DNA of 24,559 nt from Candidatus Scybalocola fimicaballi (GTDB taxonomy: Bacteria > Bacteroidota > Bacteroidia > Bacteroidales > Paludibacteraceae). A program made the translations under genes and the position numbers. Numbering within the stretch: position 1 is the first letter of the stretch; every line of letters starts with the position of its first letter. The notes under the pieces were generated by a model, which was given only the letters and a program-made list of their open reading frames with translations, did not search any database and was not told the origin of the DNA. The stretch lies in the NCBI GenBank assembly GCA_002317115.1, contig DCIP01000237.1, forward strand, positions 1 to 24,559, given 5' to 3'. This document shows, one piece after another, positions 16,673 through 23,890 of this stretch.

Positions 16673-17689
16673 ATGAAGAGACTAATACTGATAATATCTG
16701 CAATATGGATGGCGACTGTGGGTGTCTTTGCTCAAGACTATACATTCTCCAACCACAATATTGTGCCATTTAGTCTGAACCCTGCGATGGCTGGTAACGC
16801 TAACGCCATCCGTTTGGGTTTGAACTTCCGTCAACAATGGCCAACTTTGGGTAATAAATACAATACAGTCAGAGCGTCATACGACCAGAATTTCTACAAA
16901 CGAATGTGTTCGGCTGGTTTGGCTTATGCTATGGACAGTTATGCCGGAGGAATCTACAGAACAAACGAAATAGGTTTGGTTTACGCTCATACTTTCCAAT
17001 TGAAGGCTGGAAAGTCAAACAAATTTTCTTCGATGGCCAATGATGGTGTGTTCCTTCGTCTTGGAGTGCAGGGAACTTGTTTCATCAACAAGTTTGATGT
17101 GAGCAAAGTTTCATTTGCCGACCAATACGATTTAGGTACGGGTAATCTGTATGGACCGACGACGGAGGAGTTTGAAAGCGATCGTGTGCGTTTTGTCGAT
17201 TTCAATGCTGGCGCAGCCTTGAATATTCAAGGTTTCTTGACCTTGGGAGCGGCTATGTACCACATGTCGGAGCCAGAGAACGGATTCCAGAAACTTGGAG
17301 AGAATGTGTTGCATCGTCGTTTTGCGGCACACGTCAACTATATCAAGGACCTTGAACTTTCCAATGGTTTGTTCGGCCGCAACACACTGTCTGACACTTA
17401 TCTGTTTGCCAATGCCTCTTATCAGAAGCAGGATGTCTGGAAACAGTTAGACTTGGGAGCAGGAGGCTTCTTCGCTCCGTTTATGGCAGGAATCTCGATG
17501 AAGACAGATCTGTCGGAAGTGTCATACGTATCGTTTATGGTGGGAGCCTCAATCAAGAATTTCCAGGCTTACTACGTTTACGACTTGTTCACGTCGCAGA
17601 AGAAGAACGGATCGTGGTCGCATGAAATAGCTTTGATCTATATCATCCGTACTGTTGAGAGATATCCTTGTCCAGTGGTGTATTGGTAA
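16673..17689 (+). CDS. PorP/SprF-family T9SS membrane protein
   Basis: The 338-residue outer-membrane beta-barrel belongs to the PorP/SprF family of type IX secretion. It has a signal peptide (MKRLILIISAIWMATVGVFA) and the hallmark first block SNHNIVPFSLNPAMAGNAN, then LNFRQQWPTLGNKYNTVRAS. Alternating beta strands follow, ending near EIALIYIIRTVERYP. The frame can start at TTG 16667, but the ATG at 16673 gives the better signal peptide. It begins 7 nt after the stop of the giant type B protein, so the two are almost certainly co-transcribed and translationally coupled. In Flavobacterium, SprF-like proteins are needed to secrete or attach the type B protein coded next to them. A dedicated partnership here is therefore the natural reading. 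The core T9SS genes (PorK-N, SprA) are not in the window. Confidence 0.95.
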   Translation: MKRLILIISAIWMATVGVFAQDYTFSNHNIVPFSLNPAMAGNANAIRLGLNFRQQWPTLGNKYNTVRASYDQNFYKRMCSAGLAYAMDSYAGGIYRTNEIGLVYAHTFQLKAGKSNKFSSMANDGVFLRLGVQGTCFINKFDVSKVSFADQYDLGTGNLYGPTTEEFESDRVRFVDFNAGAALNIQGFLTLGAAMYHMSEPENGFQKLGENVLHRRFAAHVNYIKDLELSNGLFGRNTLSDTYLFANASYQKQDVWKQLDLGAGGFFAPFMAGISMKTDLSEVSYVSFMVGASIKNFQAYYVYDLFTSQKKNGSWSHEIALIYIIRTVERYPCPVVYW

Positions 17690-17690
17690 T

Positions 17691-17717
17691 GTTGACGAAA
17701 ACGAAGACGAAGACGAA
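17691..17717. repeat. Hexamer array (RACGWW)n, locus 5
   Basis: GTTGACGAAAACG and further GACGAA units begin one base after the PorP/SprF stop. The opening matches locus 2 (AGTTGACGAAAACGAAGACG) for 18 bases, although that copy lies upstream of dapF, some 13 kb away. Confidence 0.8.
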
Positions 17718-17802
17718 AAACAAAATGAAGAGGCGACTTCGTGTTGTCTAACATCTTTTGTGAGAAAAGTGTGGTCGTTTTGTTAGAAAAATGACTTTTC
17801 GT

Positions 17803-17832
17803 TTTGTCGGTACATAAAAACCACTACATTTG
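17803..17832 (+). promoter_or_regulatory. Promoter of the CotH-domain gene
   Basis: TTTG (17803-17806) and TACATTTG (17825-17832) are 18 nt apart, a good match to the Bacteroidota consensus. It implies a leader of about 80 nt and transcription separate from PorP/SprF. Confidence 0.65.
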
Positions 17833-17918
17833 TTTGAAAACTTGAGGATTTAAAATTAGGATCTGGAACATAAAGTCAGGAAACTTAGATATAGAAATTT
17901 TTACACTTGTTACATACT

Positions 17919-20900
17919 ATGAAAAACTTATACTCTATATACATGCAACGATTACTTAAAACACTTGTTATTTCAGCAGGTAGTTTGACTGCGCTATCGT
18001 CATCTGCAGCCATAAAACTTACTGAAATCATGCCAAGTAATATCTCAACTATAGTCAGTGACAAGTATGACTATAATGGTTTTGTTGAGATTTACAATGA
18101 TGGCGATCAAATTGATCTTAACGGATGGACAGTGACAAATGAGAAGGATGGTAAGACAGAATGGTCGATTCGCCTATCCCAGTCACATGTTATCAAGAAA
18201 GGCTACAATCTGCTTTTCTTTGCGAAAGATGACGTCGCAGAAACAAGCAGCAACACTGCACAGAACGTGAATCCTTTGTTTGTGGGTACTGTTTCACAAA
18301 AACTTACTTCAGATGCTGGTAAGTTGACTCTTACAAATGGATCTCAGACAATTTCTATTGAATATCCTAAGCAGTATCCTCATGTGTCGTATGGTGGAAA
18401 TGGTTATATGATACCGTCTCCTGGTGCTGACAATAATGCTGAGTTAAAAATTGATAGTAGAGTGGCGTCGCCTAAATTTACCGGAACAAATCCAGGAATG
18501 GTGTACGCTGGAAACAATGCTACTGTTCAGTTGCAATGTGCGACTGATGGAGCAAAGATCTATTATACTTTGGACGGAAGTATTCCGACTGAAGAAAATG
18601 GAAAAGTTTATGAATCTCCAATTCAGATAAACAAGACAACAATTGTACGTGCAAGAGCATATAAAGATGGTGCTATCTATAGCAACGTTGTCACTGGTTC
18701 ATATTTGTTAGCTGATGACATTTATGCTTCTTGTGGTTCATCGAAATTGCCGATTGTCTCTATTACTTCCGACAGAGAACATTTTTATGATGACAAATTA
18801 GGTATCTGTGTGAGGGGTACGAATGGAGCTCCAGCAACTTGTTCGAGTGATCAGAATCAAACTGCCAACTATTATCAAAGTTGGTTGCGTCCAGCGAATT
18901 TTGAGTATATCCTCGACGGAAAGGTGGTTGACAGCCAAGAGGTTGAGGTTGGAGTTTTTGGTGTTTGCTCTCGTGGTCATGACGTGAAGAGTTTTAAGAT
19001 TAAGGCAAACAAGCGTACAGGAAACAATAAATTCCAGTATACAAAATTCTTTGCGGACAGATCTTACACAAAATACAAAGCTTTGGCTCTTCGTAACGGA
19101 GGTAACGGATATTATATGCATTCTCGTTGGAGAGATGGATATATGCAGACTTTAGCGCATGGCATGAATATTGATTATCAGGCATATCAGCCGGTAGGAT
19201 ATTTCTTGAATGGAGAATATAAAGGTTTGATGGGACTTCGTGAGCGTACCGATGAAGATTATATCTATTCGAATTATGGTTACGACGAGGATGAGATAGA
19301 ATATCTTCGTGTCATGAAGGACGAAGGCAAGTATGTGGCGGAAATCGGCACAGATGAGGCTTACTATAAGATGGAGAATTATGCGGCAAGCAATAGTGGC
19401 GACGCTGATTTCTACGAGAAAATGTCGCAGATGATGGATATCGACGAGTATATCGACTATCAGATTATCCAGCAATTTGTGGCGAATACAGACTGGGTGA
19501 ACAACAATACTAAAGTCTGGAGAAAGAAAGACGGAGGAAAGTTCCGTTGGATTCTATTTGATATGGATTTTGGTTTGTCAACATCGTCTTCTGCCTCAAA
19601 TAACATGTTGAATTACTGTATCAACGGAAGTACAGCAGATAATACCGGTGGTATGGGTGGACCTGGAGGTATGGCTGGACCAGGTGGCTTTGGCGGTTTA
19701 GGTGGCGGCATGGGCGGCTTTGGTGGTTTTGGCGGAATGAATATGCCAGGATTTGCTGACGCAAAATATTGCACTTTGTTTAAGGGCTGTATGCAAAATG
19801 AAGATTTCAAGTACCATTTCTTGGATAGATACACATATATGCTTGAAACAAGATTTACAGATGCTCGTTTAACTGCTGTGTATGATTCGATGGCGGCTCT
19901 TGTCAAAGAAGAGGAGTGCGCTATGATTGCTGCTAAGGTTTGTGATGAAACACAAAACAATTATGATAGCGCAATTCGGAGTATGTTGAATTTTGCTAAG
20001 CAGCGTCCTTCAATAATTGAAAAACAGCTTGTTGCTTACTATGGTGTGCAGTCTACTAAGGCTGATGTGTCGGTGCGTATGAGTTTCAACGGAACCGTTC
20101 CTCCGTACAGATTCTTGGTCAACAAGATTGCCAGCACTTCCGATTATAGTCGTCAGCTATTTGTAGGTGAGAGAATCAAGGTGGAGTTGAGAGTCCCTAA
20201 CGGATACAAGATTGAGTCGTGGAAGATCAATGGCGAGACTGTGAACGGAACGAATTCATCATACTTGGGTGAGGTGGCATCTTCTGGAATGGATATAGAG
20301 GTGACGTTGGTTTCTGACACTGAGTTCAGAGTTCCTAAGTTGTATATCAACGAGGCTTGTGCTACCAACACTATCACTGAGGATGAGTATGGCTCGAAGC
20401 CAGACTGGATTGAGATCTACAACGATGAGAATCACGACGTCGACTTGGCTGGTATGATTATCAAGAATGTATCAAACTCAGGCTCGTATGAGTTCCCATA
20501 CGATTATTCTGCCACTGTGATCCCTGCTAAAGGCAGAGTGGTGCTTTGGGCTGATAAGGCAAGTTCAAGTGGACCATTGCATGTCGACTTTAAGTTGACA
20601 GCTGACATCGAACAGAATCTACAGTTGATCTTGCCATACGCAGGCAAGAACGAGGTGATAGATGAGGTGACAATTCAGAAGCATGCTCAGAATGGTTCTT
20701 ATGGTAGACAAAGTGACGGACAATCTGGTTGGACTGTCTATGTCCCATGTACAACGCCTAACTTAGGAAAGAAAATTGCCACTCCAAACGCAGTGAACGG
20801 ATCACTATCTTGTGAGAATCCTACAAGTGTAGAAGATGTTGTCGCTGATGAACTTGTCTATCCGAACCCTACGACTTCAGATTGGACAATCAACGCAGAT

Positions 20901-21044
20901 GGCGAGTATGTGGTGTCTAATATGTTAGGCCAGGTGGTAGAGTCGGGCGAGGCATACGAAGGAATGACATTCGGTGGTGATTATCCATCCGGCGTCTACT
21001 TGCTAAGAGTTGGCGATAGATTAGTTAAGATAATAAAGAGGTAA
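17919..21044 (+). CDS. CotH-kinase protein with two lamin-tail domains and T9SS type A signal
   Basis: This 1041-residue secreted protein has a signal peptide (to about residue 31, or from an alternative start at Met9). A first lamin-tail domain follows (about 32-155, WVEIYN-like GFVEIYNDGDQIDLNGW), then a chitobiase/hexosaminidase C-terminal-type domain (about 182-270, IYYTLDGSIPTEENGKVYES). Next is a CotH kinase-like domain (about 280-720), with RNGGNGYYMHSRWRDG and the metal-binding-type motif ILFDMDFG (Asp548, Asp550). A second lamin-tail domain starts at about 808 (LYINEACATNT, DWIEIYNDENHDVDL). The protein ends in a type A T9SS domain (from about 975, LVYPNPTTSDW to VYLLRVGDRLVKIIKR). 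CotH proteins include spore-coat kinases; in gut bacteria CotH domains also occur on cellulosome and surface proteins. I prefer the ATG at 17919 over the upstream TTG at 17907. Kinase activity is inferred. Confidence 0.9.
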   Translation: MKNLYSIYMQRLLKTLVISAGSLTALSSSAAIKLTEIMPSNISTIVSDKYDYNGFVEIYNDGDQIDLNGWTVTNEKDGKTEWSIRLSQSHVIKKGYNLLFFAKDDVAETSSNTAQNVNPLFVGTVSQKLTSDAGKLTLTNGSQTISIEYPKQYPHVSYGGNGYMIPSPGADNNAELKIDSRVASPKFTGTNPGMVYAGNNATVQLQCATDGAKIYYTLDGSIPTEENGKVYESPIQINKTTIVRARAYKDGAIYSNVVTGSYLLADDIYASCGSSKLPIVSITSDREHFYDDKLGICVRGTNGAPATCSSDQNQTANYYQSWLRPANFEYILDGKVVDSQEVEVGVFGVCSRGHDVKSFKIKANKRTGNNKFQYTKFFADRSYTKYKALALRNGGNGYYMHSRWRDGYMQTLAHGMNIDYQAYQPVGYFLNGEYKGLMGLRERTDEDYIYSNYGYDEDEIEYLRVMKDEGKYVAEIGTDEAYYKMENYAASNSGDADFYEKMSQMMDIDEYIDYQIIQQFVANTDWVNNNTKVWRKKDGGKFRWILFDMDFGLSTSSSASNNMLNYCINGSTADNTGGMGGPGGMAGPGGFGGLGGGMGGFGGFGGMNMPGFADAKYCTLFKGCMQNEDFKYHFLDRYTYMLETRFTDARLTAVYDSMAALVKEEECAMIAAKVCDETQNNYDSAIRSMLNFAKQRPSIIEKQLVAYYGVQSTKADVSVRMSFNGTVPPYRFLVNKIASTSDYSRQLFVGERIKVELRVPNGYKIESWKINGETVNGTNSSYLGEVASSGMDIEVTLVSDTEFRVPKLYINEACATNTITEDEYGSKPDWIEIYNDENHDVDLAGMIIKNVSNSGSYEFPYDYSATVIPAKGRVVLWADKASSSGPLHVDFKLTADIEQNLQLILPYAGKNEVIDEVTIQKHAQNGSYGRQSDGQSGWTVYVPCTTPNLGKKIATPNAVNGSLSCENPTSVEDVVADELVYPNPTTSDWTINADGEYVVSNMLGQVVESGEAYEGMTFGGDYPSGVYLLRVGDRLVKIIKR
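19647..19736 (+). repeat. Glycine-rich insert in the CotH domain
   Basis: About 30 codons (residues 577-606) encode a run made mostly of Gly with Met, Phe and Pro in GGMGGPGG / GGFGGLGG-type units. It lies about 27 residues after the DMDFG motif, within the kinase-like domain. It is probably a flexible or glycine-loop insertion and not part of the fold. Confidence 0.8.
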
Positions 21045-21079
21045 ACTCATATTTTTCATATCATTTCATTTTTAGGAAA

Positions 21080-21110
21080 GGCAGAAAGGGTGACTTTTCT
21101 GTCTTTTTTT
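21080..21110 (+). terminator. Intrinsic terminator after the CotH-domain gene
   Basis: GGCAGAAAG pairs with CTTTTCTGTC (one wobble, one bulge) around a short loop and runs into seven T. It lies 36 nt after the stop codon. Confidence 0.75.
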
Positions 21111-21161
21111 CTCTTTTATAGTGGGGGTGTGTATCAATAAGTTCCACTTTTTTGTGAGTAG

Positions 21162-21192
21162 TTTGTGTTTTGTCTTAATTTCCGTACATTTG
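21162..21192 (+). promoter_or_regulatory. Promoter of the GH5 cellulase gene
   Basis: TTTG (21162-21165) and TACATTTG followed by C (21185-21192) are 19 nt apart, a full consensus match. Transcription would start near 21199, giving a leader of about 23 nt. The -7 element is identical to that of the CotH gene (TACATTTG). Confidence 0.8.
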
Positions 21193-21221
21193 CATTGATA
21201 GAATTTTTTAAACTACGTTAT

Positions 21222-23123
21222 ATGGACAAAAAACTACACAATCTATTTACATTAGGTTTAGGGGCTGCTATGCTCTCTACTTCCGTGTCTGCTATTGCGG
21301 ATGACAAGTTTGATGATCTTAACCAGTACGATATGGTTGAGGCCATGGGTGCAGGATGGAATTTGGGTAATACTTTGGAGGCTAACTCTAATGGTACTCC
21401 CAATGAGACTTGTTGGGGTAATCCACAAGCGTCACCTGCCTTGATGAAACTTATCAAGAATAGTGGTTTCAACACAATCCGTATTCCTGTGTCTTATCTT
21501 AGCAAGATTGGTTCTGCTCCAAATTACAAGATCGACGCTGCATGGCTTGCAAGAGTCAAGGAGGTTATCGACATGGCGTTGGCTGAGGATCTTTATGTTA
21601 TCACTAATATCCACGGTGACGGTTACCACGGAGTGACTGGAGGTTGGCTGCTTTGTGACGCTCAGAATCAGAGTGAGATCAAGGCAAAGTATAAGGCGTT
21701 CTGGCAGCAGATCGCTACTGAGTTCAAAGACTACGATGAGCATTTGATCTTCGAGTCGATGAATGAGGTATTCGACGGTACTTATGAGTGGCAGTCGAAT
21801 GGAGGTACTTATCCTAATCCGTCTTATTACAACAACATCAACGAGTACAACCAGATTTTCGTTGAGACTGTTCGTCCAACAAGCGTCAACAATGCTAAGC
21901 GTTGGTTGTTGATTCCAGGTTGGAACACCGATATCGATTTGACTTCTGAGGCAAGAGGATTCAAGATTCCTGAAGATAAGTATTTGGACAGATCTGTCAC
22001 TGGCAAGCGACTAATGATTTCTGTTCACTACTATGCTCCTTGGGATCTATGTGGCGACGACACTGATGCCGGAGTAACACGTTGGGGAGATGCAGCATGG
22101 TCTGAGAATTCCAGCAAGTGTACTACATACGGTCAGGGTCCAAACAGTGAAAGCACAATGTCTGGACAGTTTGATAAACTAAAGACTTGGTTCACTTCAC
22201 AGGGTTATCCAGTTATTGTCGGTGAGTATGGTACCGTCGACAAGACAGCATTTGATGCAGAGAATTCTAAATATACTGAGTATTGGACAAAGACTCTTTG
22301 TGAGAATGCGCGTAGAGTAGGTGCAGTGCCAGTGCTTTGGGATAACGGACATCTAAGCACAGCTAAGGGATTTGCCACAATCAACAGAGCTCAGAATTCA
22401 GTTGGCCGTGCTTACATCGTAAATGGTATCAATGAGGCGTTTGATCAGGACATTGAGATCGACACAACAGCACCAAAGGTTAAACTTGATTTGATCACAA
22501 GCTATGTTGTCAATTTGACTATCGACGGAGCAAAGGAGACTCCTGTATTCAAGTGTCAGTATGCTGGTTGGGACGAAGTCTCAAAAGAGGTATCTGGAAC
22601 GGCAAAGAATCTTGACGTAGATTTGTCGCCAGCTTCAAAGAAGGAAGGATTCACAAACTTGGGTTACTTGCAGTATTCGAAAGACTCATTGTATTCATTT
22701 GATGTAAACAAGGTTACAATCAACGGATATGAGTTTACTAATCCAATCGTAAAGAAGACAATGAAGGCTGCTTTGTATCAGAACTCATTGCCAAACATCT
22801 GGAGTGGAAACGACGGAGAGTATGTTTCTGATAATGGAAAAGCCATTCTTTCGATCACACCAAACGCAATCTCTTTGATGTTGAAGCTTGACGGACCTGC
22901 TACATGTGTTGAGAATGCCGAAGCAGTTGCTGCCAATATTGTGTCAGTCGACGGAGGTATTGTGGTGCTTGGTGCAGAAGGCGAGACAGTAGATGTTTAT
23001 ACTGTACTTGGTACATGTGTCGCTAAGAAGGAGGCAACAGACTTTATGACAGAAGTTAAGTTGCATGAAGGATCTTATATAGTTAAGGTTGGAACAAAAG
23101 CTTACAAGGCGATTGTAAGATAA
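21222..23123 (+). CDS. Glycoside hydrolase family 5 endoglucanase with T9SS type A signal
   Basis: The 633-residue secreted beta-glucanase probably cleaves cellulose, mixed-linkage glucan or xyloglucan. It has a signal peptide (to about residue 27, STSVSAIA), then a GH5 barrel (about 35-405). The barrel has the opening GAGWNLGNTLEA, the acid/base Glu182 in FESMNEVFDG, the HYYAPW motif and the nucleophile Glu335 in VIVGEYGTVD. The pattern most resembles subfamily GH5_4, which I cannot confirm without alignment. A beta-rich module of unknown type follows (about 415-560), then a type A T9SS domain (about 565-633, ending YIVKVGTKAYKAIVR) that would anchor it to the surface through LPS. The start is ATG 21222; the frame is open to 21165, but the promoter lies inside that extension. 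No carbohydrate-binding module of a known family is recognised. Confidence 0.94.
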   Translation: MDKKLHNLFTLGLGAAMLSTSVSAIADDKFDDLNQYDMVEAMGAGWNLGNTLEANSNGTPNETCWGNPQASPALMKLIKNSGFNTIRIPVSYLSKIGSAPNYKIDAAWLARVKEVIDMALAEDLYVITNIHGDGYHGVTGGWLLCDAQNQSEIKAKYKAFWQQIATEFKDYDEHLIFESMNEVFDGTYEWQSNGGTYPNPSYYNNINEYNQIFVETVRPTSVNNAKRWLLIPGWNTDIDLTSEARGFKIPEDKYLDRSVTGKRLMISVHYYAPWDLCGDDTDAGVTRWGDAAWSENSSKCTTYGQGPNSESTMSGQFDKLKTWFTSQGYPVIVGEYGTVDKTAFDAENSKYTEYWTKTLCENARRVGAVPVLWDNGHLSTAKGFATINRAQNSVGRAYIVNGINEAFDQDIEIDTTAPKVKLDLITSYVVNLTIDGAKETPVFKCQYAGWDEVSKEVSGTAKNLDVDLSPASKKEGFTNLGYLQYSKDSLYSFDVNKVTINGYEFTNPIVKKTMKAALYQNSLPNIWSGNDGEYVSDNGKAILSITPNAISLMLKLDGPATCVENAEAVAANIVSVDGGIVVLGAEGETVDVYTVLGTCVAKKEATDFMTEVKLHEGSYIVKVGTKAYKAIVR

Positions 23124-23148
23124 TTATACTAACTAGACTAATGCAAAT

Positions 23149-23179
23149 AAAAAAAAGACGCGTTAGCGTCTTTTTTTTT
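23149..23179 (+). terminator. Terminator after the GH5 gene, likely bidirectional
   Basis: AGACGC / GCGTCT with a GTTA loop is flanked by eight A on the left and nine T on the right. It would stop transcription from both sides: the GH5 mRNA on plus and any antisense transcript from the gap on minus. Confidence 0.85.
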
Positions 23180-23276
23180 GGATTGTAACAGCCATCACGA
23201 CTATACCAACCTGAGTTATCATATATTACCTTACAACTAGACTTCAATTTTAATTTGTTCCTTTTCCCCTTCCTGT

Positions 23277-23308
23277 CTTTCACATTGTCCATCCAGACAA
23301 TGTGAAAG
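23277..23308. other. Strong perfect hairpin, 13-bp stem, 6-nt loop
   Basis: CTTTCACATTGTC pairs perfectly with GACAATGTGAAAG across the loop CATCCA. Outer segments CCTTTT and AAAAGG can extend it after an interior loop. No T tract follows on either strand, so it is not a simple terminator. Confidence 0.75.
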
Positions 23309-23373
23309 CAAAAGGAAATTAGGACTTGCTTCTTTCGAAGCTAACGTTGATAGAAAAGATAGAATTTTTTCAA

Positions 23374-23493
23374 GTCTACGTTATTAGAGTATTAGAGTAT
23401 ATAATTATTGTATGTGTTCTACAAATAAGTTGAAAAAGTATGTGTCTATGTTATTAGAGTCTTAAGCTTTTAATTTATGTTTATTATTAGAGT
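23374..23493 (+). repeat. Repeated TTATTAGAGT motif
   Basis: TTATTAGAGT occurs at 23381-23390, 23451-23460 and 23484-23493, and TATTAGAGT again at 23390-23398. The first two are part of a longer repeat, GTCTAYGTTATTAGAGT, at 23374-23390 and 23444-23460. Spacing is irregular (70 and 33 nt), unlike a CRISPR array. Confidence 0.6.
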
Positions 23494-23542
23494 TTCGTTT
23501 TGTAGTTTATCTTTTTGAGATATTTGTTTTTTGATTACACTG

Positions 23543-23550
23543 CAAATATA
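23543..23550 (-). promoter_or_regulatory. Possible minus-strand -7 element in the gap
   Basis: TATATTTG followed by C on the minus strand matches TAnnTTTG exactly, with no matching TTTG upstream. It could start the candidate RNA that ends at 23149. Confidence 0.35.
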
Positions 23551-23828
23551 GGGCAGTTTGAAAAAATGCATGGGATAAAAAAATGGCAAATGATTGCCTA
23601 TTTTTTAGAAAACCTCAAATTGTCGTGTTTTAAGTAGGAAAAATCGACTAAATATATAGTAAAATACAAGCAAGAAACTTAAAAAATGCCCATTTGACCG
23701 TGTTTTTTAGTGTTATTTTTAGTGTCAGATAGAGAATAGAAAAAAATAGTGTTAAACAAGAAATGAATTTGGACAATCATACACAGATACATTATTTATG
23801 ATTTCATTTAAGAAAAATTAAGCCTTTT
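23551..23828. other. AT-rich stretch upstream of the lipoprotein gene
   Basis: There is no coding region here. A weak 5-bp hairpin GGCAA-ATGA-TTGCC at 23585-23598 has T runs on both strands and could be a minor bidirectional terminator. The 22-bp direct repeat copy at 23794-23815 is listed separately. Nothing else is recognised. Confidence 0.5.
23794..23815 (+). repeat. 22-bp direct repeat, left copy
   Basis: The sequence beginning ATTTATGATTTCATTTAAG is identical over 22 bp to 24538-24559 at the end of the window. The two copies flank the lipoprotein gene, 744 bp apart. Confidence 0.8.
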
Positions 23829-23862
23829 TTTGATAGAATAAGTTTTATAAGATGTAAGTTTG
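23829..23862 (+). promoter_or_regulatory. Probable lipoprotein gene promoter
   Basis: TAAGTTTG followed by C (23855-23862) matches the -7 consensus, and TTTG (23829-23832) lies 22 nt upstream, slightly long. Transcription would start about 23 nt before the ATG. Confidence 0.6.
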
Positions 23863-23890
23863 CAGCGTTTAATCAAAAAAGAAAACATAA

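Larger units (their letters stand above)
23149..23536 (-). ncRNA. Candidate non-coding transcript in the 767-nt gap
   Basis: A minus-strand -7 element TATATTTG followed by C (23550-23543) faces the strong terminator at 23149-23179, about 390 nt away. Between them no convincing coding region exists. There are structured parts: a hairpin with GAAA tetraloop (stem GCTTC/GAAGC, 23328-23341) and a perfect 13-bp hairpin (23277-23308). There is no clear TTTG at -33. It does not look like tmRNA, 6S RNA or RNase P RNA by eye. This is a hypothesis built on promoter, structure and terminator together. Confidence 0.3.

Noticed and set aside
21165..21221. Longer start for the GH5 gene
   Set aside because: The extension contains the consensus promoter, and the signal peptide starts only at 21222.
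23083..23292. Minus-strand open frame of 69 codons
   Set aside because: It runs through the terminator hairpin and into the end of the GH5 gene on the other strand. It has no recognisable domain.
23374..23493. CRISPR array
   Set aside because: The repeats are only 10-17 bp, unevenly spaced and few, and there are no cas genes nearby.
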